Positions 1 through 9,771 of a stretch of 64,000 nt of DNA are shown here, piece after piece. Within the stretch, counting starts at the first letter, position 1; the number at the start of each line of letters is the position of its first letter. The position numbers were made by a program, and so were the translations under genes. The stretch is from assembly GCA_028100865.1 (NCBI GenBank), contig JAOHJV010000001.1, forward strand, positions 62,001 through 126,000, read 5' to 3'. Below the pieces are notes generated by a model. That model made no database searches, was not told the origin of the DNA, and saw only the letters and a list, made by a program, of their open reading frames with translations. This DNA is from Candidatus Pelagibacter sp. (lineage in GTDB: Bacteria; Pseudomonadota; Alphaproteobacteria; Pelagibacterales; Pelagibacteraceae).

Positions 1-275
1 CCATTTCTTTTTTCATATCTTTTTGAAAGAGTTTTTTTTACTTTATTAGCTGAATTAATATCTTGAAGTTGTGAAACCAACATTTTTGTTGTTTGTAAAG
101 TTTCTTTTTTTCCCAGCGTAATGATTTTATCAGCTTGCGGTTTTAAAAATTTAGCTTTAGGCAAAGTTGTTTTGATCTGCTCATATTTAATCAAAGAATT
201 TAGCATGTTCTTTAAAAGAGCTTTTCTATGTTCAGAAGTCCTATTTAACTTCTTATTTGCCATTCCATGTCTCAT
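1..275 (-). CDS. rplQ: 50S ribosomal protein L17, 3' part outside window
   Basis: Large-subunit ribosomal protein L17, located near the peptide exit tunnel. The 91 codons present begin [20 protein letters not shown], the canonical L17 N-terminus with its basic RHG..KLNR segment. The gene runs off the left edge, so the C-terminus is not seen. Its ATG shares one base with the TAA of rpoA (TAATG), so it is the last visible gene of the rpsM-rpsK-rpoA-rplQ alpha operon and is probably translated by coupling from rpoA. Confidence 0.95.
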   Translation of the reverse strand, partial: MRHGMANKKLNRTSEHRKALLKNMLNSLIKYEQIKTTLPKAKFLKPQADKIITLGKKETLQTTKMLVSQLQDINSANKVKKTLSKRYEKRN

Positions 276-1303
276 TAGATGGCTTCCTCTAACTTTTTAG
301 ACATTTCAGCAATATTATCTGGTGGCCAGTTTGGAATTTCCATTCCTAAATATAATGACATTCCAGTTAAAACTTCTTTTATTTCGTTTAGAGATTTTCT
401 ACCAAAATTGGGTGTTCTAAGCATTTCACCTTCAGATTTTTGAACCAGATCACCAATATAAATTATATTATCATTCTTAAGGCAATTCATTGATCTGACA
501 GAAAGCTCAAGTTCATCAACTTTTCTTAATAAATTCTTATTAAATTCTGGTTCTGTAGAAACTTCTTTAACAGGAGCTTCAACTGGCTCATCAAAATTAA
601 CAAACATTTTTAGTTGATCTTGAAAAATTCTTGCTGAATAAGCTACTGCATCTTCTGCAGAAATCGACCCATTTGTTTCAACTTCCATAGTAAGTTTGTC
701 ATAATCCAATGCTTTACCTTCTCTTGCTGTACTTATTGAATAAGAAACTTTTTTTACAGGACTATATAATGAGTCTATTGCAATTAAACCTAAAGGTGGC
801 TCTTCTGGTTTATTTAGATCAGCAGGAACATAACCTTTTCCGGTACTAACATTCATTTCCATATGAAAATTTGTATTTTCATCAAGATTACAAATTACTA
901 AATCTGGATTTAAAATTTCTACATCAGCAACTTGTGTAATATCTGAGGCTTTTATTTCTCCTGGACCTTTTGCATCTAATATAAGCTTTTTAGTTCCTTC
1001 GGAATTAGATTTTAGCGCTAAAGATTTTACGTTTAAAACTATATCCGTAACATCTTCTCTTACGCCCTTAATAGATGTAAATTCATGTAAAACACCATCT
1101 ATTTGTATTGAAGTAACTGCAGCACCTCTAATTGATGAGAGTAAAATTCTTCTTAAAGAATTTCCTAATGTTAGTCCATAACCTTTTTCTAAAGGTTCTG
1201 CTATAATTTTAGCATGAGTTAAGTCATCACTAATTTGAACATCTAACTTAGATGGTTTAATTAATGACTTCCAATTTTTTACATTTACATTTTCGACTTC
1301 CAT
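275..1303 (-). CDS. rpoA: DNA-directed RNA polymerase subunit alpha
   Basis: Alpha subunit of RNA polymerase. It dimerises to start core assembly and contacts UP elements and activators. At 342 residues it is of family length. The N-terminal assembly domain spans about residues 20-235 ([20 protein letters not shown] is the dimer-forming signature). The C-terminal DNA-binding domain covers about residues 255-325, with [14 protein letters not shown] as the second helix-hairpin-helix. The gene lies between rpsK and rplQ with one-base overlaps on both sides, as in the alpha operon of most bacteria. Confidence 0.99.
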   Translation of the reverse strand: MEVENVNVKNWKSLIKPSKLDVQISDDLTHAKIIAEPLEKGYGLTLGNSLRRILLSSIRGAAVTSIQIDGVLHEFTSIKGVREDVTDIVLNVKSLALKSNSEGTKKLILDAKGPGEIKASDITQVADVEILNPDLVICNLDENTNFHMEMNVSTGKGYVPADLNKPEEPPLGLIAIDSLYSPVKKVSYSISTAREGKALDYDKLTMEVETNGSISAEDAVAYSARIFQDQLKMFVNFDEPVEAPVKEVSTEPEFNKNLLRKVDELELSVRSMNCLKNDNIIYIGDLVQKSEGEMLRTPNFGRKSLNEIKEVLTGMSLYLGMEIPNWPPDNIAEMSKKLEEAI

Positions 1304-1752
1304 TAAACTCTCCTTTTCTTTGGTGGTCTAGTTCCATTATGAGGCATGGGTGTTGTATCTTTAATTGATAAAATTTTAAAACCTCTTGCTTGTAATGCTC
1401 TTAAAGCTGTTTCACGTCCAGAACCAGGGCCCTTAACTTCAACAGATAAAGTTTTCATTCCAAATTCTAATGCTTTAGAGGCAGCAGCATCAGCAGCAAT
1501 TTGTGCAGCATAAGGAGTTGATTTTCTTGATCCTTTAAAACCTTTTTGCCCAGCAGATGCCCAAGAAATTACATTTCCATTTGTATCTGCTATTGAAATA
1601 ATTGTATTATTAAAAGTTGATTGCACGTAGGCAATACCATTCAAAATATTTTTTTTAATTTTTTTCTTTTTTGAATAAGAGCTTTTATTACTTTTTTTTG
1701 AAGATTTTTCTACCTTCTGATCTTTATTTTCAACTTTATCAGCTTTAGCCAT
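1303..1752 (-). CDS. rpsK: 30S ribosomal protein S11
   Basis: Small-subunit platform protein S11, which binds 16S rRNA near the mRNA exit site. The core from about residue 37 is typical ([13 protein letters not shown], [28 protein letters not shown], ending PPKKRRV). The 149-residue product is about 20 residues longer than most S11 proteins because of a lysine- and serine-rich N-terminal tail (residues 1-34) that looks unstructured. The first ATG has no better in-frame alternative before the core. It sits 2 bp from rpsM and overlaps rpoA by one base. Confidence 0.98.
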   Translation of the reverse strand: MAKADKVENKDQKVEKSSKKSNKSSYSKKKKIKKNILNGIAYVQSTFNNTIISIADTNGNVISWASAGQKGFKGSRKSTPYAAQIAADAAASKALEFGMKTLSVEVKGPGSGRETALRALQARGFKILSIKDTTPMPHNGTRPPKKRRV

Positions 1753-1754
1753 AA

Positions 1755-2138
1755 TTATTTTTTAGTTGGAGTTAATTTTTTTCCTGCAATCGCGATTGCT
1801 TTACCTTTTCTTGTTCTTGCATTACATCTTGTTCTTTGTCCTCTAACAGGTAATTTTTTTCTATGTCTCGTTCCTCTATAGCAAGCTAAATCAATTAGTC
1901 TTTTAATTGTAAGTGAGTAATCTCTTCTAAGATCACCTTCTACTTTAAAATTTGCGTCAATGTATTCTCTAATTTTTAAAATCTCATCATCTGTTAATTC
2001 ATTAATTCTTTTTGCTCTTGGAATTTCTAATGAAGTACAAATTTGATTAGAAAATTTATCGCCAATTCCATAGATATAAGTTAAACCTATGTGAACAAGT
2101 TTATTTTGTGGGATATTGATACCTGCGATACGAGCCAT
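1755..2138 (-). CDS. rpsM: 30S ribosomal protein S13
   Basis: Small-subunit head protein S13, which contacts the P-site tRNA and the L5 bridge. The 127 residues start [13 protein letters not shown] and hold the helix-two-turn-helix (residues 15-50, [16 protein letters not shown]). The basic C-terminal tail contains [15 protein letters not shown]. It is the first gene of the alpha operon here. The 55-bp gap to adk upstream carries a good promoter, so this operon can be transcribed apart from the long spc transcript. Confidence 0.98.
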   Translation of the reverse strand: MARIAGINIPQNKLVHIGLTYIYGIGDKFSNQICTSLEIPRAKRINELTDDEILKIREYIDANFKVEGDLRRDYSLTIKRLIDLACYRGTRHRKKLPVRGQRTRCNARTRKGKAIAIAGKKLTPTKK

Positions 2139-2161
2139 AATTTATGTGATAATTTGTGCCT

Positions 2162-2189
2162 TTTATATAATAAGATTCCCTAAAGTCAA
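2162..2189 (-). promoter_or_regulatory. Sigma70-type promoter before rpsM
   Basis: On the minus strand TTGACT (2184-2189) and TATAAA (2162-2167) are separated by 16 bp, followed by a leader of about 20 nt before the rpsM ATG. The position in the only sizeable gap between adk and rpsM fits an internal promoter for rpsM-rpsK-rpoA-rplQ. No experimental start site is known to me. Confidence 0.65.
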
Positions 2190-2193
2190 CGCC

Positions 2194-2835
2194 TTAAACA
2201 TTGATAAAAGTGTCAATTTTAGCGGTTATTTCATCAATTTCGAGAGTTCCATCAATCTCATGGAAGTTTGAATTTTTTGATAAAAAGTTAAGAACTGGTT
2301 CAGTCGTTTTAGTGTAAATATCATATCTAGACATGATAGTTTCAAGATTGTCATCTTTTCTTTTTATAAAATATTCTTTACCACATGGGTGTAAATCTAT
2401 CTCTTCTTTATTAAAAAATTCATTTAAGGTTAAGTTGCATTTATCACAAGTAACTCTGCCAATTATTCTTTTTTCAATTATTTCACGGGGTACAACTAAA
2501 GAAATTATTAAATCAATTTTTTGATCAAATTCATTTAAAATCAAATCAAGGTTTTTTGCCTGTTCTATACTTCTAGGATAACCATCAAATATTATCCTGT
2601 CTCTAAATTTTAGATTTAAAATTGTATTTTTTAAAAGTTTATTTACTACTTCATCTGAAGCAAAATTTCCTTTTGAAATAATACCTTCTATTTCTTTGCC
2701 TAAATCAGTTTTTTTTTTGATTTCATTCCTTAATAAGTCACCTGTTGATAATTGAAAATAATTATGTTTTTTAACAATAGATTGGGCTTGAGTGCCTTTA
2801 CCTGCGCCTGGGGGCCCAAATAAAATAATATTCAC
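2194..2835 (-). CDS. adk: Adenylate kinase
   Basis: Converts ATP plus AMP to two ADP in the cytosol and balances adenylate energy charge. The P-loop GPPGAGKGT is at residues 7-15, the AMP-binding segment is near residue 31 (STGDLLRNE), and DGYPRS is near residue 84. The long-form LID (about 123-158) has a CDKC pair and a further Cys after HP, hinting at zinc or a relic of it. At 213 residues it has normal length. The start is GTG directly abutting the secY TAA. No ATG is available, because the P-loop lies only seven codons in. It is the last gene of the spc-type cluster. Confidence 0.97.
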   Translation of the reverse strand: MNIILFGPPGAGKGTQAQSIVKKHNYFQLSTGDLLRNEIKKKTDLGKEIEGIISKGNFASDEVVNKLLKNTILNLKFRDRIIFDGYPRSIEQAKNLDLILNEFDQKIDLIISLVVPREIIEKRIIGRVTCDKCNLTLNEFFNKEEIDLHPCGKEYFIKRKDDNLETIMSRYDIYTKTTEPVLNFLSKNSNFHEIDGTLEIDEITAKIDTFINV

Positions 2836-4116
2836 TTATTTACCAAATTTTGTTTTCTTGATTAATTGTTCGTATTGAGAACTCATTAATCTTGTTTGAA
2901 TTTGTGTTACAGTATCAATTGCAACAACTACAACAATTAAAATTGAAGCACCACCTAAATAAAAAGGTATTGGATAATTTGCAATTAAAAATTCTGGCAT
3001 TAAACAAACTAAAGTTAGATATAAAGCACCGATAGTTGTTAATTTGGTTGATATATTTTGAATATATAGTGCTGTACTTTCACCTGGTCTTATTCCTGGA
3101 ACAAAGCCACCATATTTTCTTAAGTTATCTGCTGTTTCTGTAGGATTAAAAGTAATTGAAGTATAAAAAAAAGTAAAAAATATTATTCCTGATGCATACA
3201 ACAACATGTAAAGTGGCTGACCTTGTGTGAAGTAAGAACTTAAATTTAAAAAAGTTTCATTACTTGAAAAAGAAAAATTAGAAAAAGTTACTGGCAATAA
3301 AAGCAAAGCTGATGCAAAAATAGCTGGTATAACTCCTGCTTGGTTAATTTTTAATGGTAAGTGAGATGACTCTCCACCATACATTTTGTTTCCCATTTGT
3401 CTTTTAGGATAATTAATTAAAATTTTTCTTAAAGCTCTTTCCATAAATACAACAAATAAAATTGTTGCAACTAATAAAACGAATATAGCTAAAATCATAA
3501 ATGTTGAAACAGCACCTGTTCTACCAAGTTCAAAAGTCGTTACTAAAGCCCTTGGAATTTCAGCAACAATTCCTGCAAAGATTATCAAAGAAATACCATT
3601 ACCTATTCCTCTTTGAGTGATTTGTTCACCTAACCACATTAAAAACATTGTACCAGCTACTATTGTTGTAACTGTTGTAATCTTAAAAAAAGCGCCAGGG
3701 TTAATAACAAGATCTGCCGATGACTCTAAACCAACAGACAATCCATAACCTTGAACTGTAGCTAATAATACAGTTCCATATCTTGTAATTTGAGTAATTT
3801 TTGCTCTTCCAGTTTCACCTTGTGCTTTTAAATTTTTAAAATATTCAGAAACTCCTGTCAAAAGCTGAACTATAATTGCTGACGAAATATAAGGCATTAT
3901 ACCTAGTGCAAATATTGCCATCCTACTCACAGCACCACCAGCAAAAACGTTAAACATTCCTAGCAAACCTTTTTGGTTTCCATCCATCATTACTTTAAGT
4001 TGTTCTGGATCTATGCCTGGTAACGGTACAAAAGTACCAAATCTATAAACTGCTAGAATAAAAATAGTAAATAGTATTCTATTTCTTAAATCGTTTGATG
4101 ATGACGACGCGCTCAT
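2836..4116 (-). CDS. secY: Protein translocase subunit SecY
   Basis: Channel-forming subunit of the Sec translocon in the inner membrane. The 426 residues contain about ten hydrophobic helices. The plug-side segment near residue 60 (FNVFAGGAVSRMAIFALGIMP) and the C-terminal RPGESTALYI segment are typical. It stands between rplO and adk, 9 bp from rplO, as in most bacterial spc operons. Its partner secE lies at 26.8-27 kb in this window. Confidence 0.98.
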   Translation of the reverse strand: MSASSSSNDLRNRILFTIFILAVYRFGTFVPLPGIDPEQLKVMMDGNQKGLLGMFNVFAGGAVSRMAIFALGIMPYISSAIIVQLLTGVSEYFKNLKAQGETGRAKITQITRYGTVLLATVQGYGLSVGLESSADLVINPGAFFKITTVTTIVAGTMFLMWLGEQITQRGIGNGISLIIFAGIVAEIPRALVTTFELGRTGAVSTFMILAIFVLLVATILFVVFMERALRKILINYPKRQMGNKMYGGESSHLPLKINQAGVIPAIFASALLLLPVTFSNFSFSSNETFLNLSSYFTQGQPLYMLLYASGIIFFTFFYTSITFNPTETADNLRKYGGFVPGIRPGESTALYIQNISTKLTTIGALYLTLVCLMPEFLIANYPIPFYLGGASILIVVVVAIDTVTQIQTRLMSSQYEQLIKKTKFGK

Positions 4117-4125
4117 TGAAATTTA

Positions 4126-4578
4126 TTATTTTTTCAACTGAATAGATCCACTAATTTTCTCTAGTTTTTCTATTGCTGATTTAGATGCTAAATCTGCCTC
4201 TATGTTAACTTTGTCCTTAATCTCACCAGTACCAAGTATCTTTAACTTTTGAGAATTTTTATTAATCAATTTTAATTTTTTAAGTAATTCCATATTTATA
4301 GTGTCGCTAGGATTAATCGTTTTTTCATTTATAAAAGATTGAATTTTCTCAAGATTCATTATTGCTATATTTGTTCTTGAGATTGGATTAAAACCTCTTT
4401 TTGGTAGTCTTCTGTATAATGGCATTTGTCCACCCTCAAAAGCCTTAATTGCTACACCAGATCTTGATTTTTGTCCCTTAACACCTCTTCCACAAGTTTT
4501 GCCTTTACCGGAACCAATTCCTCTTCCAACTCTCATTTTAGATTTATTAATTTTATCTTTAGTATTTAATGCTATCAT
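4126..4578 (-). CDS. rplO: 50S ribosomal protein L15
   Basis: Large-subunit assembly protein L15. The basic glycine-rich N-terminal tail (residues 10-45: KMRVGRGIGSGKGKTCGRGV, then KGQKSRSG) and PLYRRLPKRGF are diagnostic. The 150-residue length is usual. Its ATG overlaps the stop of rpsE by one base, which leaves no room for rpmD (L30), the gene normally found between rpsE and rplO. Confidence 0.98.
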   Translation of the reverse strand: MIALNTKDKINKSKMRVGRGIGSGKGKTCGRGVKGQKSRSGVAIKAFEGGQMPLYRRLPKRGFNPISRTNIAIMNLEKIQSFINEKTINPSDTINMELLKKLKLINKNSQKLKILGTGEIKDKVNIEADLASKSAIEKLEKISGSIQLKK

Positions 4579-5093
4579 TATCCTCTTTTCTCAACTATCT
4601 CAGAAATCTTTTTATTTCTAATTGCTGAAATTTGTTTAGGTGAATTTTGTTTTGATAGTGCTTTCATGGTTGCTCTAATTACATTATGTGCATTTGAAGT
4701 TCCCATTGATTTTGCAACTATATCTTTTATGCCTAAAACTTCACAAACAGCTCTAACAGGTCCACCTGCAATGATACCAGTTCCTTTTGAAGCAGCTCTT
4801 AGTACAATCCTGCCTGATCCATCCTTTGCTTTTACATCGTGGTGTATAGTTCTACCTTCTCTTAAAGGTATATGTATTAATTTTCTTCTAGCAACTTCAT
4901 TGGCTTTTTTAATTGCATCAGGTACTTGTTTTGCTTTAGCGTGAGCAATACCAATTTTACCTGCTTGATTTCCTACAACTACTAGTGCTGAAAATCCAAA
5001 TCTTCGTCCACCTTTTACAACTTTTGTAATACGGTTAATATGAACTAATTTCTCTAAAATATCGTCAGTTTTTTTATCTTTAAAGTTTTCCAT
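4578..5093 (-). CDS. rpsE: 30S ribosomal protein S5
   Basis: Small-subunit protein S5, which shapes decoding accuracy and mRNA unwinding at the entry tunnel. The double-stranded RNA-binding-like domain includes VVKGGRRFGFSALVVVGNQ (residues 26-44), and GTGIIAGGPVRAV is near residue 105. The length of 171 residues is normal. The gene is directly followed by rplO with a one-base overlap instead of by rpmD. Confidence 0.98.
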   Translation of the reverse strand: MENFKDKKTDDILEKLVHINRITKVVKGGRRFGFSALVVVGNQAGKIGIAHAKAKQVPDAIKKANEVARRKLIHIPLREGRTIHHDVKAKDGSGRIVLRAASKGTGIIAGGPVRAVCEVLGIKDIVAKSMGTSNAHNVIRATMKALSKQNSPKQISAIRNKKISEIVEKRG

Positions 5094-5095
5094 AA

Positions 5096-5452
5096 TTAAA
5101 ATTCCATTCCATTTTGACGCAAAGTTTCAGCAAATACTTTCACTCTTCCGTGATATCTATAAATACCTCTATCAAAGTAAATTTTTGTAATTTTCTTTTC
5201 TTGAGCTTTTTTAGCTAATTTTGTTGCTACAATTTTAGATAGTTCAGTTTTGTTAACTTTTTCTCCTGATTTAATGTCTTTTTCCACAGATGAAGCAGAT
5301 AATAATGTAACTTTATTTATATCATCAATTATTTGAGCAGATATATTTTTTGATGATCTAGAAATACATAGTCTATATCTATCTTTAGAAGCAACCTTCT
5401 TAACTTTGTTGCTAACTCTAAATCTCTTTCTAATGCTTGTATTTAATTTCAT
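5096..5452 (-). CDS. rplR: 50S ribosomal protein L18
   Basis: L18 binds 5S rRNA together with L5 and anchors it to the central protuberance. The 118 residues include [18 protein letters not shown] (about 27-44) and the C-terminal [20 protein letters not shown], a conserved block. It lies 2 bp upstream of rpsE and overlaps rplF by one base in the usual spc order. Confidence 0.97.
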   Translation of the reverse strand: MKLNTSIRKRFRVSNKVKKVASKDRYRLCISRSSKNISAQIIDDINKVTLLSASSVEKDIKSGEKVNKTELSKIVATKLAKKAQEKKITKIYFDRGIYRYHGRVKVFAETLRQNGMEF

Positions 5453-5991
5453 TATTTTTTCTTTCCTTCTTTTTTAAGAACATATTGTCCTTTTTCACGA
5501 ATACCCTTACCTTTATATGGTTCAATTTTTCTATATGTTTTAATTTTTGAAGCTACTGATCCAACTTGTTGTTTGTCTGATCCAGAAATTTTTAAAGTTG
5601 TTTGTTTTTCAACTTCAATTTTAATACCATCAGGAATATCGTAATTTATATCGTGACTGTAACCAAGTTGTAAGTTTAACTGTTTACCTTTTAGCGCTGC
5701 TCTATATCCTACACCTACTAGCTCTAAAGTTTTTTCATAACCAGTGCTTGATCCAATTACAGCGTTATTGATTAGACTTCTGTTCATTCCCCAAAGCCTT
5801 TTAGAATTTTGATCAATTTTTTTTGGCTTGATTGAAATTTCTTTTCCTTCTTTAATGTCAAGATTAAACATCTCTAAATCTATATCGACTGATTTTTTTC
5901 CTAAAGGACCTTCGATATTTATTATATTTCCAGCTAAAACAACTTTAACTTTTTCAGGAATAGAAATACTTATTTTACCAATTTTAGACAT
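5452..5991 (-). CDS. rplF: 50S ribosomal protein L6
   Basis: L6 lies near the GTPase-associated centre of the large subunit. The 179 residues start [17 protein letters not shown]. Two alpha-beta repeats are present, and the conserved C-terminal block has [17 protein letters not shown] residues (here [20 protein letters not shown]). It overlaps rpsH and rplR by one base each. Confidence 0.98.
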   Translation of the reverse strand: MSKIGKISISIPEKVKVVLAGNIINIEGPLGKKSVDIDLEMFNLDIKEGKEISIKPKKIDQNSKRLWGMNRSLINNAVIGSSTGYEKTLELVGVGYRAALKGKQLNLQLGYSHDINYDIPDGIKIEVEKQTTLKISGSDKQQVGSVASKIKTYRKIEPYKGKGIREKGQYVLKKEGKKK

Positions 5992-6386
5992 TAAAATACC
6001 TTACAAATTATCTCGCCACCAACACGTTGTTTTCTAGCATCTATATCTGTCATTACACCTTTTGGTGTAGAAACAATTGCAATACCTAAGCCATTATTTA
6101 CCTTTGGTAAACTTTCTGCACTAGAAAATATTCTTCTACCAGGTTTTGAAACACGTTCAAAAGCACTAATTACAGGATTTCCAGAATAATACTTCAATTC
6201 TAAAGATAATGTTGGTTTATTATCTTCAGCTTCAATTTTAAAATCTTTAATAAAACCTTCATTCTTAAGAATGTCTGCTATCTTTTTCTTAAAGTTTGAA
6301 GATGGTAATGATACCTTTTTATGATTTCTTGATTGAGCGTTTTTTACTCTTGCTATCATATCTCCAATCGGATCACTTAAACTCAT
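5991..6386 (-). CDS. rpsH: 30S ribosomal protein S8
   Basis: S8 is a primary 16S rRNA binder. In Escherichia coli it is the translational repressor of the spc operon. The 131 residues start MSLSDPIGDMIARVKNAQ and hold the C-terminal rRNA-binding region (STPKGVMTDIDARKQRVGGE). The gene lies 10 bp downstream of rpsN, one of the larger gaps in this cluster, and overlaps rplF by one base. Confidence 0.98.
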   Translation of the reverse strand: MSLSDPIGDMIARVKNAQSRNHKKVSLPSSNFKKKIADILKNEGFIKDFKIEAEDNKPTLSLELKYYSGNPVISAFERVSKPGRRIFSSAESLPKVNNGLGIAIVSTPKGVMTDIDARKQRVGGEIICKVF

Positions 6387-6396
6387 ATTTTCCTTT

Positions 6397-6702
6397 CTAC
6401 CAGCTTGACTTAGTCATTCCTGGAATTAATCCAGCTAAACCTAAGTCTCTTAAAGCTATTCTTGATATTTTTAATTTTCTATAAACCCCATGAGGTCTTC
6501 CTGTAATTTGACATCTGTTCATTACTCTAGTTTTTGCTGAATTTCTTGGCATTTGTGACAATTTTTGCTGAGCTTTAAATCTTTCTTCTAATGGTAATTT
6601 TTTATCCATAATGATTTTTTTTAGACTTTGTCTTTTTTTATAAAGTCTATCTGAAAGTTTAATTCTTTTTTCGTTCTTGTTTACAGCACTTACTTTAGCC
6701 AT
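6397..6702 (-). CDS. rpsN: 30S ribosomal protein S14
   Basis: S14 of the long zinc-free form: 101 residues and no CxxC pairs, with only one cysteine seen (in NRCQITGRPHGVYRK). The C-terminus ends in PGMTKSSW, the conserved tail. It helps assemble the head of the small subunit. It is located 2 bp after rplE in the normal spc order. Confidence 0.98.
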   Translation of the reverse strand: MAKVSAVNKNEKRIKLSDRLYKKRQSLKKIIMDKKLPLEERFKAQQKLSQMPRNSAKTRVMNRCQITGRPHGVYRKLKISRIALRDLGLAGLIPGMTKSSW

Positions 6703-6704
6703 GT

Positions 6705-7259
6705 TTAATTGTCTCCTTTTTTAATAAATGGAAAATTCATTTTTTCTAATAAAGCAAAAGCATGATCTTTATTTATAGCCTTAATTACAACAACTATGTC
6801 TAAACCTCTAACTTTATCCGCTCTTTCAAAACTAACTTCTGGAAAAATAATATGCTCTTTAACACCAAATGTATAATTTCCAAATTTATCAAATCCTTTT
6901 GGAGATAATCCTCTAAAGTCTTTAATTCTTGGTAGCGCGATATTTACCAGTCTATCAATAAATTCATACATTTTATTTTTTCTTAATGTTACTTTTAATC
7001 CAGCATTAGATCCTTTTCTGGTTTTAAAGTTTGCAACAGATTTTTTGAATTTTGTAATAACAGGTTTTTGACCAGTAATTTTACCCATGTCTTCTTCTGC
7101 AGCCTTTAAGATTTTTGCATCAGCACCATCTAATCCAAGCCCCATATTTAAAACAACTTTTTCAATTTTTGGAGTCATAAAGATGTTTTTTAATCCTAAG
7201 CTATCCTTAAGAGCTGGCTGTATTTCTTTATTATAAATTTCTTTTAATCTTGGTGTCAT
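6705..7259 (-). CDS. rplE: 50S ribosomal protein L5
   Basis: L5 binds 5S rRNA and forms a bridge to S13. The 184 residues contain KVVLNMGLG (about 33-41), the block TGQKPVITKFKKSVANFK (62-79) and the FPEVSFERADKVRGLDIVVV segment towards the C-terminus. It overlaps rplX by one base. Confidence 0.98.
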   Translation of the reverse strand: MTPRLKEIYNKEIQPALKDSLGLKNIFMTPKIEKVVLNMGLGLDGADAKILKAAEEDMGKITGQKPVITKFKKSVANFKTRKGSNAGLKVTLRKNKMYEFIDRLVNIALPRIKDFRGLSPKGFDKFGNYTFGVKEHIIFPEVSFERADKVRGLDIVVVIKAINKDHAFALLEKMNFPFIKKGDN

Positions 7260-7504
7260 TATTTTTTAGCCTCTGTCTTTTTTGTAATTTTTTCATCAAT
7301 TAACTTAAGGTTTGATAAATGAATAAAGCTTTCTTTAGAAACAATTCCACCTTTCTTTTCTTTTGTGGTCTTAACATGTTTTTTTACCATATTTATTTCT
7401 TTGACTTTTGCTCTATTATTAGGTCTATCAATTTCAATTACTTCACCTTCTTTTTTTTTATCTTTTCCCGTTAAAACTCTTACTTTTAGACCTTTTTTAA
7501 TCAT
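7259..7504 (-). CDS. rplX: 50S ribosomal protein L24 (short form)
   Basis: L24 starts large-subunit assembly. The KOW motif is clear at residues 7-33 ([20 protein letters not shown]). At 81 residues the protein is about 20 shorter than the common form, through loss of C-terminal sequence. The tail left is lysine-rich. It lies between rplN and rplE as expected. Confidence 0.95.
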   Translation of the reverse strand: MIKKGLKVRVLTGKDKKKEGEVIEIDRPNNRAKVKEINMVKKHVKTTKEKKGGIVSKESFIHLSNLKLIDEKITKKTEAKK

Positions 7505-7506
7505 TT

Positions 7507-7875
7507 TTATAAAACCTCCGGTGCTAATGAAATTATTTTCATTTGCCCTCTGCTTCTCAATTCTCTTGTTACTGGACCAAAAATTCTAGTTCCAACTGGT
7601 TCTCCTTTATCATCTACTAATACAGCTGCATTATTATCAAATTTTACTTTTGACCCATCATTTCTATGAATTCCTTTTTTTACTCTTACAACAACAGCTT
7701 TGTGGACTGTACCCTTTTTCACCTTACCCTTTGGTATTGCTTCTTTAACAGCAATAACAATAGTATCACCAATACTTGCATATCTTCTTTTAGATCCACC
7801 AAGAACTTTAATACATTCAATTCTTTTAGCGCCTGTATTATCCGCTACTTGTAGCTCTGTTTGTACACCAATCAT
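7507..7875 (-). CDS. rplN: 50S ribosomal protein L14
   Basis: L14 forms intersubunit bridges with 16S rRNA. It starts [20 protein letters not shown] and ends in the conserved [19 protein letters not shown]. The 122-residue length is standard. One-base overlap with rpsQ suggests coupled translation. Confidence 0.98.
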   Translation of the reverse strand: MIGVQTELQVADNTGAKRIECIKVLGGSKRRYASIGDTIVIAVKEAIPKGKVKKGTVHKAVVVRVKKGIHRNDGSKVKFDNNAAVLVDDKGEPVGTRIFGPVTRELRSRGQMKIISLAPEVL

Positions 7876-8111
7876 TATTTAACATTCTCCATAACTTGAA
7901 ATTTTTTATTTTTTGAAAATGGTTTACTTTCAATTATTGAAACTTTATCACCAGTTTTAAATTTATTGTTTTCATCGTGTGCATTGTAATTTTTTCTAAC
8001 TTTAATTACTTTTTTTAATACAGGATGAGAATATTTTCTTTCGACCATTACAGTTATTGTTTTATTTGGTTTGTCACTTATCACAACACCAGTTAATACT
8101 TTTTTAGGCAT
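7875..8111 (-). CDS. rpsQ: 30S ribosomal protein S17
   Basis: S17 is a primary 16S rRNA-binding protein of the OB fold. The 78 residues include [18 protein letters not shown] and [20 protein letters not shown]. Its ATG overlaps the end of rpmC by 8 bp, consistent with translational coupling in this compact cluster. Confidence 0.97.
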   Translation of the reverse strand: MPKKVLTGVVISDKPNKTITVMVERKYSHPVLKKVIKVRKNYNAHDENNKFKTGDKVSIIESKPFSKNKKFQVMENVK

Positions 8112-8295
8112 TTATTTTTTCCTTTAATATAGTTTTTAATCTTGCAATTGTTTTTCTTGTTTCACTAATTTTTGCTGGGTTTGTTACTTGAGAATTCATT
8201 TTTTGAAATCTAAAGTTAAAAAGATCTTTTTTTAATTTATCTATATTTTTTATCATTTCATCTTTAGATAATTTTTTAATCTCTTGTTTTTTCAT
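8104..8295 (-). CDS. rpmC: 50S ribosomal protein L29
   Basis: L29 is a small helical-hairpin protein at the tunnel exit that docks SRP and trigger factor. The ATG at 8295 gives [14 protein letters not shown], matching family N-termini, with a product of 63 residues. A TTG nine bases upstream is possible but would add residues not found in the family. The [12 protein letters not shown] and [11 protein letters not shown] blocks are typical. Confidence 0.95.
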   Translation of the reverse strand: MKKQEIKKLSKDEMIKNIDKLKKDLFNFRFQKMNSQVTNPAKISETRKTIARLKTILKEKINA

Positions 8296-8296
8296 A

Positions 8297-8707
8297 TTAA
8301 GCAAACCTCTTAATAGTTTTTGTTTTTATAGGCAATTTAGCTGATGCTTTATAAAGGGCCTCTTTAGCAATTTGTTCAGAAACACCGTCAACTTCAAATA
8401 AAATTCTTCCAGGTTTTACTCTACACGCAAAAAACTCAGGATTTCCTTTTCCTTTACCCATTCTTACTTCAATAGGTTTTTTTGATACTGGAATATTAGG
8501 GAATACTCTTGTCCATACTCTTCCTTGTCTCTTCATGTGTCTAGTTAATGCTACTCTAGCTGCCTCAATTTGTTTTCCTGTAATTCTCTCTGGTTGCAAT
8601 GCTTTTAGAGCAAATGCACCATAATTTATAGAACTTGCTCTAGTCGCTGTTCCATGAATTCTTCCTTTATGAGCTTTTCTCCATCTAGTTCTAACTGGTT
8701 GAAGCAT
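8297..8707 (-). CDS. rplP: 50S ribosomal protein L16
   Basis: L16 organises the A-site side of the peptidyl transferase centre. The 136 residues start [16 protein letters not shown] and hold the conserved [20 protein letters not shown] block and the [17 protein letters not shown] loop. It overlaps rpsC by one base. Confidence 0.98.
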   Translation of the reverse strand: MLQPVRTRWRKAHKGRIHGTATRASSINYGAFALKALQPERITGKQIEAARVALTRHMKRQGRVWTRVFPNIPVSKKPIEVRMGKGKGNPEFFACRVKPGRILFEVDGVSEQIAKEALYKASAKLPIKTKTIKRFA

Positions 8708-9387
8708 TATTCTTTACCTTCTTTCGGGACTATTTTGTTAGTTTCTTGACTAAATTCTCTGGCAAAAACCTCACCCTTATAGATCCAAACTTTAATTCCA
8801 ATAATTCCATAAGTAGTTAAAGCCTCAGCTTCAGCATAATCTATATCTGCTCTTAAAGTATGTGATGGGATGCTACCTTCTCTTAACCACTCTGTTCTAG
8901 CAATTTCATTTCCACCAAGTCTTCCGCTAATTGAAACTTTAATTCCTCTTGCGCCTAATCTAATGCATGATTGCATAGATCTTTTCATTGCTCTTCTGTA
9001 AGAAATTCTTTTAACTAATTGTTGTGCTATATTTTCAGCAACTAAAAAAGCATTAGTTTCTGGTTTTTTTACTTCTTTAATATTTAAAGCAACTTCATTT
9101 TTAGTAAACTTTGACAAATTATTCTTAATTTTATCAATATCACTTCCCTTTTTTCCAATAACAAATCCTGGTCTAGATGTATAAATGGTAACATAACATT
9201 TATTAGATGTTCTTTCGATCATCACTTTCGATACGCCAGAGTTAACTACATTTTTTTTGATGTAATCTCTTATTTTAAAATCTTCAATTAAATAGTTTCC
9301 AAAATCTTTTTTCTTAGCATACCAAACAGAATCCCAGCCTCTATTGATACCTAATCTAAAACCTACAGGATTAACTTTTTGTCCCAT
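8707..9387 (-). CDS. rpsC: 30S ribosomal protein S3
   Basis: S3 lines the mRNA entry tunnel. It starts [20 protein letters not shown]. The KH domain covers about residues 40-110 ([17 protein letters not shown] is the GxxG loop), and the C-terminal half holds [20 protein letters not shown]. Length is 226 residues. The 5' end overlaps the 3' end of rplV by 17 bp, the longest overlap in the cluster. Confidence 0.98.
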   Translation of the reverse strand: MGQKVNPVGFRLGINRGWDSVWYAKKKDFGNYLIEDFKIRDYIKKNVVNSGVSKVMIERTSNKCYVTIYTSRPGFVIGKKGSDIDKIKNNLSKFTKNEVALNIKEVKKPETNAFLVAENIAQQLVKRISYRRAMKRSMQSCIRLGARGIKVSISGRLGGNEIARTEWLREGSIPSHTLRADIDYAEAEALTTYGIIGIKVWIYKGEVFAREFSQETNKIVPKEGKE

Positions 9388-9769
9388 GACTCTCCATTTG
9401 TTTAACTTCTGATAAAATTATTGTTACTGTTGACCAAGGTTTTAAAATTGGTGCAGCTCTACCTTTTGCTCTTGGTCTAAATCTTTTCATTACAATTTTT
9501 TTTCCACAATAAGCTTCTTTAACAACTAAATTATCAATATCATATTGAAAGTTATTTTCTGCATTTGCTACTGCAGAGCCAATTGTTTTTCTTATATCTT
9601 TACTAATTCTTTTTGCGGAAAACTGTAAATCTCTCATAGCTACATCAACTTTTTTACCAACAATGCTTTTTAAAATAGGATTAAGTTTTCTAACACTAGT
9701 TCTAATACTATTATTAACAGATTTAACTGTATCTACTTTTTTTCTATTTTTTTTCTTTGTCTTATTCAT
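9371..9769 (-). CDS. rplV: 50S ribosomal protein L22
   Basis: L22 reaches into the exit tunnel with a beta hairpin. The conserved parts are about residues 23-50 ([20 protein letters not shown]) and the C-terminal [20 protein letters not shown] loop. The first 15 residues are a lysine/asparagine-rich extension. The total of 132 residues is slightly long. It precedes rpsC and overlaps it by 17 bp. Confidence 0.97.
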   Translation of the reverse strand: MNKTKKKNRKKVDTVKSVNNSIRTSVRKLNPILKSIVGKKVDVAMRDLQFSAKRISKDIRKTIGSAVANAENNFQYDIDNLVVKEAYCGKKIVMKRFRPRAKGRAAPILKPWSTVTIILSEVKQMESHGTKS

Positions 9770-9771
9770 AT

